Shown here piece after piece: positions 43,508 to 54,541 of a DNA stretch of 64,000 nucleotides. How positions within the stretch are numbered: the stretch's first letter is position 1; every line of letters starts with the position of its first letter. The translations under genes and the position numbers were made by a program. The notes under the pieces were generated by a model, which was not told the DNA's origin, did no database searches, and saw only the letters and a program-made list of their open reading frames with translations. The DNA is from Eurosta solidaginis (taxonomy: Eukaryota; Arthropoda; Insecta; Diptera; Tephritidae): positions 283,623,693-283,687,692 of the forward strand of contig NC_090319.1 in NCBI RefSeq assembly GCF_040869045.1, given 5' to 3'.

Positions 43508-44935
43508 TATACCTTTCATGAAAATGAAATGGTATATTAACTTCGTCACGAAACCGAAAATTGTAAGTCCTTAAAGGAAAATAGATAGACCCACCATTAA
43601 GTATACCGAAATAATCAGGTTGAAGAGCTGAGTTGTTTTAGCCATGTCCGTCTGTCCGTCTGTCCGTCTGTCTGTTTGTATGCAAACTAGTCCCTCAATT
43701 TTTGAGATATCTTGATAAAATTTGGTGAGCAGGTGTATTTGGGTGTCCGATTAGACATTTGTCGGAACCGACCGGATCGGACCACTATAGCATATATCCT
43801 CCATACAACCGATTTTTCAGAAAAAGAGGATTTTTGTAATATCTTACCCAATTTAACAGATTGAAGCTTCAAACTTCACCATATCCTTTCGTATATTGAA
43901 CATATTGTTGCCTGAAAAAATTTATGAGATCGGTCGTATATATAGTATATATATGGTGGTATATATAGTATATATATGGTGGTATATATAGTATATATAT
44001 ATAGTATATATATATATATTTTCGCAAATTTTAGCCCCATTTTAACAGCTAGAAGCTTCAAATTTCACCGAATATTTACTTATATAGCATATATTGTTGT
44101 CTGAAAAAATCATAGAGATCGGTTGTATATATAGTATATATCTCATACAACCGATTGTTCAGATAAGAAACTTTTCGAAATTTCTACCCCATTTTAACAG
44201 CTATAAGCTTCAAATTTCACCGATTGCTTACGTATATAGCATATATTGTTGTCTGAAAAAATCATAGAGATCGGTTGTATATATAGTATATATATCATAC
44301 AACCGATTGTTCAGATAAGAAACTTTTCGCAATTTCTACCCCATTTTAACAGCTATAAGCTTCAAATTTCACTGATTGCTTAGGTATATAGCATATATTG
44401 TTGTCTGAAAAAATCATAGAGATCGGTTCTATATATAGTATATATCTCATACAACCGATTGTTCAGATAAGAAACTTTTCGCAATTTCTACCCCATTTTA
44501 ACAGCTAGGAGCTTCAAATTTCACCAACTGCTTACGTGTATAGCATATATTGATGTCTGAAAAAATCATTGAGATCGGTGATATACATAGTATATATCTC
44601 ATACAACCGATTGTTCAGATAAGAAACTTTGCGCAATTTCTGCCCCGTTTTAACAGTTAGAAGCTTCAAATTTCACAAAATGCTTTCGTATATAGCATAT
44701 ATTGTTGTCTGAAAAAATCATAGAGATCGGTGGTATATATATTATATACTTCATATAAACTGTCATATTGACCCCTTTTTTACGGCTAGAAGCTTCAAGA
44801 TTCATCAAATTTTTTTCAAATAGTTACGTTTACGTCATATATTTTTGAAATACGTGATTCGTAGCCATAGTTTTTACATGCAGACCACAAAAAACGTGAA
44901 GCTTTGCATCCTCACACAGATTACCTACCTATTTT
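43508..44935 (+). repeat. HINE-C unit 6 (1428 bp)
   Basis: Modal length, three microsatellite steps. Confidence 0.85.
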
Positions 44936-46355
44936 TATACCTTTCATGAAAATGAAATGGTATATTAATTTCGTCACGAAACCGAAAATTGTAAGTCCTT
45001 AAAGGAAAATAGATAGACCCACCATTAAGTATACCGAAATAATCAGGTTGAAGAGCTGAGTTGTTTTAGCCCTGTCCGTCTGTCCGTCTGTCTGTTTGTA
45101 TGCAAACTAGTCCCTCAATTTTTGAGATATCTTGATAAAATTTGGTGAGCAGGTGTATTTGGGTGTCCGATTAGATATTTGTCGGAACCGACCGGATCGG
45201 ACCACTATAGCATATATCCTCCATACAACCGATTTTTCAGAAAAAGAGGATTTTTGTAATATCTTACCCAATTTAACAGATTGAAGCTTCAAACTTCACC
45301 ATATACTTTCGTATATTGAACATATTGTTGCCTGAAAAAATTTATGAGATCGGTCGTATATATAGTATATATATGGTGGTATATATAGTATATATATGGT
45401 GGTATATATAGTATATATATATAGTATATATATATATATTTTCGCAAATTTTAGCCCCATTTTAACAGCTAGAAGCTTCAAATTTCACCGCATATTTACT
45501 TATATAGCATACATTGTTGTCTGAAAAAATCATAGAGATCGGTTGTATATATAGTATATATCTCATACAACCGATTGTTCAGATAAGAAACTTTTCGCAA
45601 TTTCTACCCCATTTTAACAGCTATAAGCTTCAAATTTCACCGATTGCTTACGTATATAGCGTATATTGTTGTCTGAAAAAATCATAGAGATCGGTTGTAT
45701 ATATAGTTTATATATCATACAACCGATTGTTCAGATAAGAAACTTTTCGCAATTTCTACCCCATTTTAACAGCTATAAGCTTCAAATTTCACTGATTGCT
45801 TAGGTATATAGCATATATTGTTGTCTGAAAAAATCATAGAGATCGGTTCTATATATAGTATATATCTCATACAACCGATTGCTCAGATAAGAAACTTTTC
45901 GCAATTTCTACCCCATTTTAACAGCTAGGAGCTTCAAATTTCACCAACTGCTTACGTGTATAGCATATATTGATGTCTGAAAAAATCATTGAGATCGGTG
46001 ATATACATAGTATATATCTCATACAACCGATTGTTCAGATAAGAAACTTTGCGTATTTTCTGCCCCGTTTTAACAGTTAGAAGCTTCAAATTTCACAAAA
46101 TGCTTTCGTATATAGCATATATTGTTGTCTGAAAAAATCATAGAGATCGGTGGTATATATATTATATACTTCATATAAACTGTCATATTGACACCTTTTT
46201 TACGGCTAGAAGCTTCAAGATTCATCAAATTTTCTTCAAATAGTTACGTTTACGTCATATATTTTTGAAATACGTGATTCGTAGCCATAGTTTTTACATG
46301 CAGACCACAAAAAACGTGAAGCTTTGCATCCTCACACAGATTACCTACCTATTTT
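44936..46355 (+). repeat. HINE-C unit 7 (1420 bp)
   Basis: Exactly one 8-bp microsatellite step shorter than the modal unit. Confidence 0.85.
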
Positions 46356-49293
46356 TATACCTTTCATGAAAATGAAATGGTATATTAATTTCGTCACGAA
46401 ACCGAAAATTGTAAGTCCTTAAAGGAAAATAGATAGACCCACCATTAAGTATACCGAAATAATCAGGATGAAGAGCTGAGTTGTTTTAGCCATGTCCGTC
46501 TGTCCGTCTGTCTGTTTGTATGCAAACTAGTCCCTCAATTTTTGAGATATCTTGATAAAATTTGGTGAGCAGGTGTATTTGGGTGTCCGATTAGACATTT
46601 GTCGGAACCGACCGGATCGGACCACTATAGCATATATCCTCCATACAACCGATTTTTCAGAAAAAGAGGATTTTTGTAATATCTTACCCAATTTAACAGA
46701 TTGAAGCTTCAAACTTCACCATATACTTTCGTATATTGAACATATTGTTGCCTGAAAAAATTTATGAGATCGGTCGTATATATAGTATATATATGGCGGT
46801 ATATATAGTATATATATGGTGGTATACATAGTATATATATATATAGTATATATATATATATTTTCGCAAATTTTAGCCCCATTTTAACAGCTAGAAGCTT
46901 CAAATTTCACCGAATATTTACTTATATAGCATATATTGTTGTCTTAAAAATCATAGAGATCGGTTGTATATATAGTATATATCTCATACAACCGATTGTT
47001 CAGATAAGAAACTTTTCGCAATTTCTACCCCATTTTAACAGCTATAAGCTTCAAATTTCACCGATTGCTTACGTATATAGCATATATTGTTGTCTGAAAA
47101 AATCATAGAGATCGGTTGTATATATAGTATATATATCATACAACCGATTGTTCAGATAAGAAACTTTTCGCAATTTCTACCCCATTTTAACAGCTATAAG
47201 CTTCAAATTTCACTGATTGCTTAGGTATATAGCATATATTGTTGTCTGAAAAAATCATAGAGATCGGTTCTATATATAGTATATATCTCATACAACCGAT
47301 TGTTCAGATAAGAAACTTTTCGCAATTTCTACCCCATTTTAACAGCTAGGAGCTTCAAATTTCACCAACTGCTTACGTGTATAGCATATATTGATGTCTG
47401 AAAAAATCATTGAGATCGGTGATATACATAGTATATATCTCATACAACCGATTGTTCAGATAAGAAACTTTGCGCATTTTCTGCCCCGTTTTAACAGTTA
47501 GAAGCTTCAAATTTCACAAAATGCTTTCGTATATAGCATATATTGTTGTCTGAAAAAATCATAGAGATCGGTTGTATATATAGTATATATATCATACAAC
47601 CGATTGTTCAGATAAGAAACTTTTCGCAATTTCTACCCCATTTTAACAGCTATAAGCTTCAAATTTCACTGATTGCTTAGGTATATAGCATATATTGTTG
47701 TCTGAAAAAATCATAGAGATCGTTTCTATATATAGTATATATCTCATACAACCGATTGTTCAGATAAGAAACTTTTCGCGTTTTCTGCCCCGTTTTAACA
47801 GTTAGAAGCTTCAAATTTCACAAAATGCTTTCGTATATAGCATATATTGTTGTCTGAAAAAATCATAGAGATCAGTTGTATATATAGTATATATCTCATA
47901 TAACCGATTGTTCAGATGAGAAACTTTTCGCAATTTCTACCCCATTTTAATAGCTAGGAGCTTCAAATTTCACCAACTGCTTACGTGTATAGCATATATT
48001 GATGTCTGAAAAAATCATTGAGATCGGTGATATACATAGTATATATCTCATACAACCGATTGTTCAGATAAGAAACTTTACGCGTTTTCTGCCCCGTTTT
48101 AACAGTTAGAAGCTTCAAATTTCACAAAATGCTTTCGTATATAGCATATATTGTTGTCTGAAAAAATCATAGAGATCGGTTGTATATATAGTATATATAT
48201 CATACAACCGATTGTTCAGATAAGAAACTTTTCGCAATTTCTACCCCATTTTAACAGCTATAAGCTTCAAATTTCACTGATTGCTTAGGTATATAGCATA
48301 TATTGTTGTCTGAAAAAATCATAGAGATCGGTTCTATATATAGTATATATCTCATACAACCGATTGTTCAGATAAGAAACTTTTCGCAATTTCTACCCCA
48401 TTTTAACAGCTAGGAGCTTCAAATTTCACCAACTGCTTACGTGTATAGCATATATTGATGTCTGAAAAAATCATTGAGATCGGTGATATACATAGTATAT
48501 ATCTCATACAACCGATTGTTCAGATAAGAAACTTTGCGCATTTTCTGCCCCGTTTTAACAGTTAGAAGCTTCAAATTTCACAAAATGCTTTCGTATATAG
48601 CATATATTGTTGTCTGAAAAAATCATAGAGATCGGTTGTATATATAGTATATATATCATACAACCGATTGTTCAGATAAGAAACTTTTCGCAATTTCTAC
48701 CCCATTTTAACAGCTATAAGCTTCAAATTTCACTGATTGCTTAGGTATATAGCATATATTGTTGTCTGAAAAAATCATAGAGATCGGTTCTATATATAGT
48801 ATATATCTCATACAACCGATTGTTCAGATAAGAAACTTTTCGCAATTTCTACCCCATTTTAACAGCTAGGAGCTTCAAATTTCACCAACTGCTTACGTGT
48901 ATAGCATATATTGATGTCTGAAAAAATCATTGAGATCGGTGATATACATAGTATATATCTCATACAACCGATTGTTCAGATAAGAAACTTTGCGCATTTT
49001 CTGCCCCGTTTTAACAGTTAGAAGCTTCAAATTTCACAAAATGCTTTCGTATATAGCATATATTGTTGTCTGAAAAAATCATAGAGATCGGTGGTATATA
49101 TATTATATACTTCATATAAACTGTCATATTGACCCCTTTTTTACGGCTAGAAGCTTCAAGATTCATCAAATTTTCTTCAAATAATTACGTTTACGTCATA
49201 TATTTTTGAAATACGTGATTCGTAGCCATAGTTTTTACATGCAGACCACAAAAAACGTGAAGCTTTGCATCCTCACACAGATTACCTACCTAT
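46356..49293 (+). repeat. HINE-C unit 8, expanded (about 2.94 kb)
   Basis: About 1509 bp longer than the modal unit, equal to ten extra 151-bp subrepeats. The marker CACAAAATGCTTTCG recurs at about 47521, 47825, 48129, 48585 and 49041: steps of 304, 304, 456 and 456 bp, i.e. blocks of 2, 2, 3 and 3 subrepeats. The last two blocks are near-identical, so this is a second, younger level of amplification inside the unit. Confidence 0.85.
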
Positions 49294-49294
49294 T

Positions 49295-50009
49295 TTTTAT
49301 TTTATATTTATCTTAAAAATCGTTTAGATATGTTCAAATTTCACCAAATGCTTACCTGTATAGCATATATTGTTGTCTGAGAAAATCATAGATACCGGTG
49401 GTATATATAGTATATATCCCATACAACCGATTGTTCAGATAAGAAACTTTGCGCAATTTCTTCCCCATTTTAACAGTTATAAGCTTCAAATTTCACCGAT
49501 TGCTTACGTATATAATATGTATTGTTGTGTCAAAAAATCATAGAGATCGGTGATATATATAATATATATATGATGGTATATATAGTATATATATATAGTA
49601 TATATATATTTTTTTTACGATTTCGGCCCCATTTTAACAGCTAGAAGCTTCAAATTTCACCAACTGCTTACGTGTATAGCATATATTGATGTCTGAAAAA
49701 ATCATTGAGATCGGTGGTACACATAGTATATATCTCATACAACCGATTGTTCAGATAAGAAACTTTGCGCAATTTCTGCCCCGTTTTAACAGTTAGAAGC
49801 TTCAAATTTCACAAAATGCTTACGTATATAGCATATATTGTTGTCTGAAAAAATCATAGAGATCGGTCGTATATATATTATATACTTCATATAAACTGTC
49901 ATTTTGACCCCTTTTTTACGGCTAGAATCTTCAAAATTCATCAAATTTCATCAAATAGTTACGTTTTCGTCATATATTTTTGAAATACGTGATTCGTAGT
50001 CATAGTTTT
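49295..50009 (+). repeat. HINE-C 3' module A, first part
   Basis: Starts TATTTTATATTTATCTTAAA and carries three to four diverged subrepeats. It is cut by the copia element after ...CATAGTTTT and resumes at 54542. Without the insertion, module A (about 955 bp) is a near duplicate of module B (54778-55727). Confidence 0.8.
50005..50009. repeat. copia target-site duplication, left (GTTTT)
   Basis: Matches 54537-54541. The empty site is seen intact in module B, where CATAGTTTTTACACG is uninterrupted near 55485. Confidence 0.9.
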
Positions 50010-50236
50010 TGTTGGTAGGAATTTGGAAGGGGATTTGTATACTTGCGTGAATGTCCGGTACAATAAAAGAAAAGCACTTCTTAGTTCAACGATTTAATGA
50101 GGACTAAAAGATAAAATTCATGTGTACATATAGTTAACTCATCAATATATGTAATATGTCTTATTCATTCTAATTATTAGAAATATGTTCTCAATAGGAA
50201 ATATTGAACTTAAAACTCCAAGTTATTATTTCAACA
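50010..50236 (-). repeat. copia 3' LTR
   Basis: 227 bp, TGTTGGTAGG...TATTTCAACA as read on the plus strand. Same as 54310-54536 as far as I can compare. Confidence 0.95.
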
Positions 50237-50246
50237 CTCTTTCTTA
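50237..50246 (-). other. copia polypurine tract
   Basis: On the minus strand AAGAAAGAG lies directly before the 3' LTR: the expected primer site for plus-strand DNA synthesis. Confidence 0.75.
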
Positions 50247-50264
50247 AGTTAAATATTTCTTCAG

Positions 50265-51635
50265 TTAATTTTTAAGACCAAGCATTTGAACAAATTTTAC
50301 ATGTTTCTGTTTTTGCAGATTTTTTGTAAAAATATCAGAAACATTTTCATTTGTGGAGACGTACTCTAATTCTATTGTTTTTTGTTCGACAACTTCTCGG
50401 ATATAATGATATTTCAAATCTATGTGCTTGGTTCGCTTGTGGAACACAGGGTTCTTTGAAATTTGTATTGCGCTCATGTTGTCGCCTTTTAACTTAACAG
50501 GACCGATGTCGTGAATAAAACCAACTTCTTTAAGTAAGCGCCGCAGATATACAGCCTCTTTTGCTGCCGTACTTAAAGCGATGTACTCAGCCTCTGTGCT
50601 GCTCAATGCGACTACATCTTGCTTCTTTGCTTGCCAGGAAAAAGCGCTACCCGCCAAAAAGAACGAATAACCGGTGTATGACTTCCTATCTAAATCGTTA
50701 CTCGCCCAATCCGCATCCGCATAGCCTTCTACCGGTTTACCATTTTTGCAGTAGTGTAACTTTAAATTGATGGTTTTTGATAAGTATCGTAGGACATGTT
50801 TTGCACCAGCCTCATGTTCGGTGTGGGGTTCTTGGTTTCTTTGTGCTAATAAACTTACTGCGTGCATAATGTCTGGCCGCGTTGAAATGGCCAAGTACAT
50901 TAAAGATCCAATTAACGATTGATAGCTTGTTGCGTCTATTTTAGTGCACTTGTCATTTCTGCAGCTTACTTGAAAACCAGGATCTAGAGGTGTGCTTACC
51001 GTACGACATGATGTCACACTATACATACTCAATAACTCGTTTATATAGTTCTTCTGACACACAGAAATCGCACCTGTCTTACCCTGACGTTCTATTTCGA
51101 AGCCAAGAAAAAATGTCATTGCCCCGCTATCGTGTAGTTGAAATTTAGACGATAATGATTTTTTAATGCTCGCAATCTCTTTCTCGCTTGGACATGCTAA
51201 GATAAGATCATCGACATAAACGGCGATGTAACTATAACTGCCATTGTATTGTTTGACATACAAACACGGTTCGCTTTTGCATGGGCTGAAACCCATATCT
51301 TTCAATGCTACATCAAGAGTACTATTCCAGTGTCGCCCAGACTGCTTTAAGCCGTAAATGGCTTTATTTAGCTTTAAAACGTTATTAGGATTTTTATTGT
51401 CTACAAATTCTTCTGGTTGTTTAAGGTAAATTTCTTCCGTAAGCTTACTATTGAGATATGCATTGGAAATATCGATCTGATGTAAGTGAAGCTCTTTCTC
51501 GACGGCAATAGCAAGTAGCATACGAATTGTTTCATATCGTATTACAGGCGAAAAAGTTTCCCAGTAATTTAAACCCAGCTGCTGACTGCAGCCTTTTGCT
51601 ACTAGTCTCGACTTGAACTTTTGAATATTGCCATC
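50265..51635 (-). CDS. copia pol, C-terminal part: reverse transcriptase and RNase H
   Basis: The frame is open from just after the TAA at 51636-51638 to the stop at 50265. It carries the copia-type RT (IDISNAYLNSKL, AIYGLKQSGRHWN, and AVYVDDLIL with YVDD at 51207-51218) and RNase H (YADADWASNDLDRKSYTGY, then SSTEAEYIALS and KHIDLKYHYIRE). The N-terminal RVT_2 part lies before the first Met (51521), so a separate start there would remove it; the frame is therefore the downstream part of an interrupted polyprotein and not an independent gene. The enzyme would copy the element RNA into DNA within virus-like particles. Active-site motifs are intact. Confidence 0.9.
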   Translation of the reverse strand, partial: DGNIQKFKSRLVAKGCSQQLGLNYWETFSPVIRYETIRMLLAIAVEKELHLHQIDISNAYLNSKLTEEIYLKQPEEFVDNKNPNNVLKLNKAIYGLKQSGRHWNSTLDVALKDMGFSPCKSEPCLYVKQYNGSYSYIAVYVDDLILACPSEKEIASIKKSLSSKFQLHDSGAMTFFLGFEIERQGKTGAISVCQKNYINELLSMYSVTSCRTVSTPLDPGFQVSCRNDKCTKIDATSYQSLIGSLMYLAISTRPDIMHAVSLLAQRNQEPHTEHEAGAKHVLRYLSKTINLKLHYCKNGKPVEGYADADWASNDLDRKSYTGYSFFLAGSAFSWQAKKQDVVALSSTEAEYIALSTAAKEAVYLRRLLKEVGFIHDIGPVKLKGDNMSAIQISKNPVFHKRTKHIDLKYHYIREVVEQKTIELEYVSTNENVSDIFTKNLQKQKHVKFVQMLGLKN

Positions 51636-53468
51636 TTAATCACGTTTTATTCGAAAAACCCACTTCGATCCAATCGCTTTTTGACCATCAGGCAGATCTA
51701 CTGCTGACCAAGTGTTGTTAGCAAGAAGCGCCGAATATTCTTCTTCCATTGATTTCTTCCACTCAAAGGAGTATTCGCTTGACAATGCTTCTTTGACCGA
51801 TCGAGGCGTGTCTACATCTTCACCATATTGTAGATAATTTAGCATCTGATACTCTTTTTTGGGACGCCCTACTTGACCAGTGTGAATAATTTTTGGCCTA
51901 CCTCGACCGCGACGTGATTCGTTTCCATTTCTATGAGACTCACCAATTATTTGCATTTCATCCGAAACGATTCCATTCTCTGCAACATTGCCTACATTTG
52001 CCTCTTCTACCTCTGTTTCGTCTTCGGTGCAACTTTCAAACTCTTCATCTTCTTTCCGCTCTTCTTCAACATGTTTACGATCGTCGATTTTTACAAAAAT
52101 TGTAGCAATGTCATTTTCATCTCTGTTTTTGGTGTCACCTTCGGGCACAGCTAAGTTGACTTCATCTTCTAAAAATTTTACGTCACGCCTTACACAAATT
52201 TGCCTCGTTTCCTTATCATACAAGCGATAAGCTTTTGCAACCTCAGAATATCCGACGAACAAATACTCTTTGCCCTTTGCGCTGAATTTACCACGCTGCG
52301 TTTTATTTAACGCGAATGCGCGCGAACCAAAAACCCTGAAATGTTTTACCGACGGCTTTTTGTTGTACCAAATCTCATAAGGAGTGCAATCTCTAAGTAG
52401 TTTTGTAGGTGCGCGATTACGTAAATATACAGCTGTGTGTATAGCTTCACCCCACAATTCTTGTTCTATATTTGCATGCACCAGCAAACTTCTAGCCATT
52501 TCTACAATTGTGCGGTTAACTCTCTCTGCCACTCCATTTTGCTGGGGAGTATATGGCACAGTTAACTGCCTTTTAATTCCGCACTCATTTAAAAAATCGG
52601 TAAATTTATTGTTTATGTACTCCGTACCATTGTCACTTCGGGGCTTTTTAATTTTCTTCTGAGTTTGACATTCGACCATATTTTTGAATAATTGAAACTT
52701 TTCAAATACTTCGCTTTTTTCTTTAATACAATAAACAAAAATCATTCTCGAGAAATCGTCAATAAATGTGAGAAAGTATCGTGCACCACCTACTGATTTT
52801 ACGTTTATGGGTCCACATACATCTGTATGCACAAGCTCTAATATTTCTTTTGACTCAATTTCAAATTTTTTTGGAAAAGGCATTGCACTTAATTTTGCTT
52901 TGTTGCATGTGTCACAATTTGTTTTTGTTTTTACATCTTTTGTGTCCATACCTCGCACTAAACCTTTGTCGGCAATTTTCTTTAAACTTTCGAAGTTTAT
53001 ATGACCATATCGATTATGCCACTTTAAATTATTTAAATAAATTTTTGAACCTTGTACTTGTGCATTGAATATAAACAAATCATTTTGTAATCTAGCTCTA
53101 AGCAATGTTAACCCTATGGAATTTTTTACTTCCACAACATAGTTTTTGAATACCACTGTATGTTTATGCTGCAGAGCTTTGTTAACAGAATAAAAGTTCA
53201 TTTTCAGTGAAGGCACAAACAATACATCACGTAGCTCTATTTCACATTCATTTGTTTTTATTTTGACCGTACCTATACCTTGTGAGTAAGTGAAATTATC
53301 TGCTGCTAACATAACTTTTTCTCGTTTTTCGATGAATGACACGAACATATTCTTGTCGCAACACATATGTGTCGTTGCACCACTGTCGACACACCAATTG
53401 TATTTACTTCGTTCATCCCCCACAGCAGCAGCATATACAGCGTAAGAAAGCTCGTTAATTTTAGAACT
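51636..53468 (-). CDS. copia pol, N-terminal part: protease and integrase
   Basis: In the same frame as gag, beginning right after gag's TAA. Protease active site CVDSGATTHM (about 53396-53367). Integrase zinc-binding HHCC (WHNRYGH..., CDTCNKAKL) near 52990-52910. Catalytic core with VHTDVCGP, FIDDFSRM, RSDNGTEYIN and TPQQNGVAERVNRT, which supply the D, D and E residues. A Glu-rich linker (about 52100-51990) precedes the start of the RT block (KSMEEEYSALLANNTWSAVD), and the frame stops at 51636 shortly after KWVFRIKRD. No start codon is needed if translation reads through; a GTG at 53423 exists but there is no good ATG. Known role: protease matures the polyprotein and integrase inserts the cDNA. 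Confidence 0.9.
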   Translation of the reverse strand, partial: SSKINELSYAVYAAAVGDERSKYNWCVDSGATTHMCCDKNMFVSFIEKREKVMLAADNFTYSQGIGTVKIKTNECEIELRDVLFVPSLKMNFYSVNKALQHKHTVVFKNYVVEVKNSIGLTLLRARLQNDLFIFNAQVQGSKIYLNNLKWHNRYGHINFESLKKIADKGLVRGMDTKDVKTKTNCDTCNKAKLSAMPFPKKFEIESKEILELVHTDVCGPINVKSVGGARYFLTFIDDFSRMIFVYCIKEKSEVFEKFQLFKNMVECQTQKKIKKPRSDNGTEYINNKFTDFLNECGIKRQLTVPYTPQQNGVAERVNRTIVEMARSLLVHANIEQELWGEAIHTAVYLRNRAPTKLLRDCTPYEIWYNKKPSVKHFRVFGSRAFALNKTQRGKFSAKGKEYLFVGYSEVAKAYRLYDKETRQICVRRDVKFLEDEVNLAVPEGDTKNRDENDIATIFVKIDDRKHVEEERKEDEEFESCTEDETEVEEANVGNVAENGIVSDEMQIIGESHRNGNESRRGRGRPKIIHTGQVGRPKKEYQMLNYLQYGEDVDTPRSVKEALSSEYSFEWKKSMEEEYSALLANNTWSAVDLPDGQKAIGSKWVFRIKRD

Positions 53469-54230
53469 TTATTTATCTTCACGATCATATTGTTGTTTGC
53501 CCTTTCTTTTGCATTGTGAAGCCGTATGGCCACGCATGCCACAACTAAAGCATTTACCCTTGAACTCATTTGACTTTACATGACTTTTTGCTTTTGTATT
53601 TATTTTATTACCATTATGCGCTGATTCTCTTACACTTGTATAAACAGCCTGCGCAGGAGCTTTTTGATCTGCTTGTTGTTCCCTTCTAGCACCCTCTTCT
53701 AACAGCTTTACTTTTAAAGTACTGAAACTCGGCAATTCATCACGAGTCTCGATAGCTACCACGAAGTTTTCGTACTCGGACGGCAAACTAGATAATAGTA
53801 TTATGACTTTTAGCTCTTCGTTTAACTCGATGTTCACTTCGGCTAATTTATCTACGACTTCGACAAACGAATTTAGATAAGTTGACATGCTTTGACCAGC
53901 AGACATACTGCAACCAAGCAACTTTTTATAAAGCGAAACTTTTTGTAAAGGTCCCCTCGGCACATGAACATCTCGAAGCCTCTTCCATGCTTCCACTGAA
54001 GTTTTACAAGCCTTAATATTGCTGAGTTGCGGCGGTTTTACGCATAAAATAATATTAGCTAGCGCTTTTTGATCATCTTGATCCCACTTTTCTGCATTTT
54101 CATCACTGCGCTTACAATCTTCATTAACGATGCGCCATTGGTCCATATTAACCAATATGCTGCGCATTTGCATGCACCACACATCATAGTTATTATCGCT
54201 CAGTTTTTCGATTTGCAAACTCGAATTCAT
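53469..54230 (-). CDS. copia gag (capsid/nucleocapsid)
   Basis: 253 aa from ATG at 54230. The N-terminus (LSDNNYDVWCMQMRSILV, then MDQWRIV) and the central helical part (YKKLLGCSMSAGQSMSTYLN, LLSSLPSEYENFV) match the copia gag (UBN2) family. The CCHC knuckle CFSCGMRGHTASQC is near the C-terminus (about residues 231-244). It ends in a TAA at 53469-53471, directly at the gag/protease boundary and in the same frame as protease. In Drosophila copia gag and pol share one uninterrupted frame, and gag-only protein comes from a spliced RNA, so a stop exactly here is notable. It forms the virus-like particle that packages the RNA. Confidence 0.9.
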   Translation of the reverse strand: MNSSLQIEKLSDNNYDVWCMQMRSILVNMDQWRIVNEDCKRSDENAEKWDQDDQKALANIILCVKPPQLSNIKACKTSVEAWKRLRDVHVPRGPLQKVSLYKKLLGCSMSAGQSMSTYLNSFVEVVDKLAEVNIELNEELKVIILLSSLPSEYENFVVAIETRDELPSFSTLKVKLLEEGARREQQADQKAPAQAVYTSVRESAHNGNKINTKAKSHVKSNEFKGKCFSCGMRGHTASQCKRKGKQQYDREDK

Positions 54231-54290
54231 TTTTAAAATTTTGTTTTGTAAAACCCGATTAATTATTAAATTTTAAATAACTTCACACGC

Positions 54291-54307
54291 GATCTGGGCC
54301 CATAACC
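54291..54307 (-). other. copia primer-binding site (tRNA-iMet anticodon half)
   Basis: Minus strand GGTTATGGGCCCAG starts two bases inside the 5' LTR. It is complementary to the anticodon-arm region of initiator tRNA-Met, as known for Drosophila copia, and not to the usual tRNA 3' end. Confidence 0.85.
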
Positions 54308-54309
54308 TT

Positions 54310-54536
54310 TGTTGGTAGGAATTTGGAAGGGGATTTGTATACTTGCGTGAATGTCCGGTACAATAAAAGAAAAGCACTTCTTAGTTCAACGATTTAATGA
54401 GGACTAAAAGATAAAATTCATGTGTACATATAGTTAACTCATCAATATATGTAATATGTCTTATTCATTCTAATTATTAGAAATATGTTCTCAATAGGAA
54501 ATATTGAACTTAAAACTCCAAGTTATTATTTCAACA
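54310..54536 (-). repeat. copia 5' LTR
   Basis: 227 bp, apparently identical to 50010-50236. It contains the element's promoter by position. Confidence 0.95.
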
Positions 54537-54541
54537 GTTTT
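54537..54541. repeat. copia target-site duplication, right (GTTTT)
   Basis: Matches 50005-50009. Confidence 0.9.

Larger units (their letters stand above)
50010..54536 (-). mobile_element. Ty1/copia LTR retrotransposon, full length, 4527 bp
   Basis: A minus-strand element with two 227-bp LTRs (50010-50236 and 54310-54536) that look identical base for base, ends TG...CA, and a 5-bp target duplication GTTTT. One reading frame covers gag, protease, integrase, RT and RNase H in that order, with the integrase before RT as in copia. It is interrupted by two in-frame TAA codons (53469-53471 and 51636-51638). The primer site matches the anticodon half of initiator tRNA-Met, the copia-type priming. 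Identical LTRs mean a recent insertion, so the two stops are either very young, inherited from a trans-mobilised parent, or sequencing/assembly errors. Confidence 0.95.

Noticed and set aside
36722..46903. Recurring 61-aa minus-strand frames (MKLQSVKLGKILQKSSF... and MKLLAVKMGLKFAKIY...), also seen at 15667 and 15985
   Set aside because: They repeat because the DNA repeats. The second type is mostly a translation of a TATATA tract, and neither has a domain, a start context or protein-level conservation beyond DNA identity.
36533..49293. Regular direct repeats resembling a CRISPR array
   Set aside because: Repeats are contiguous with no unique spacers, units are far too long, no cas genes occur, and the context is a eukaryotic transposon.
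51893..53068. Plus-strand frames of 69-95 aa within copia
   Set aside because: They are antisense shadows of the gag-pol frame.
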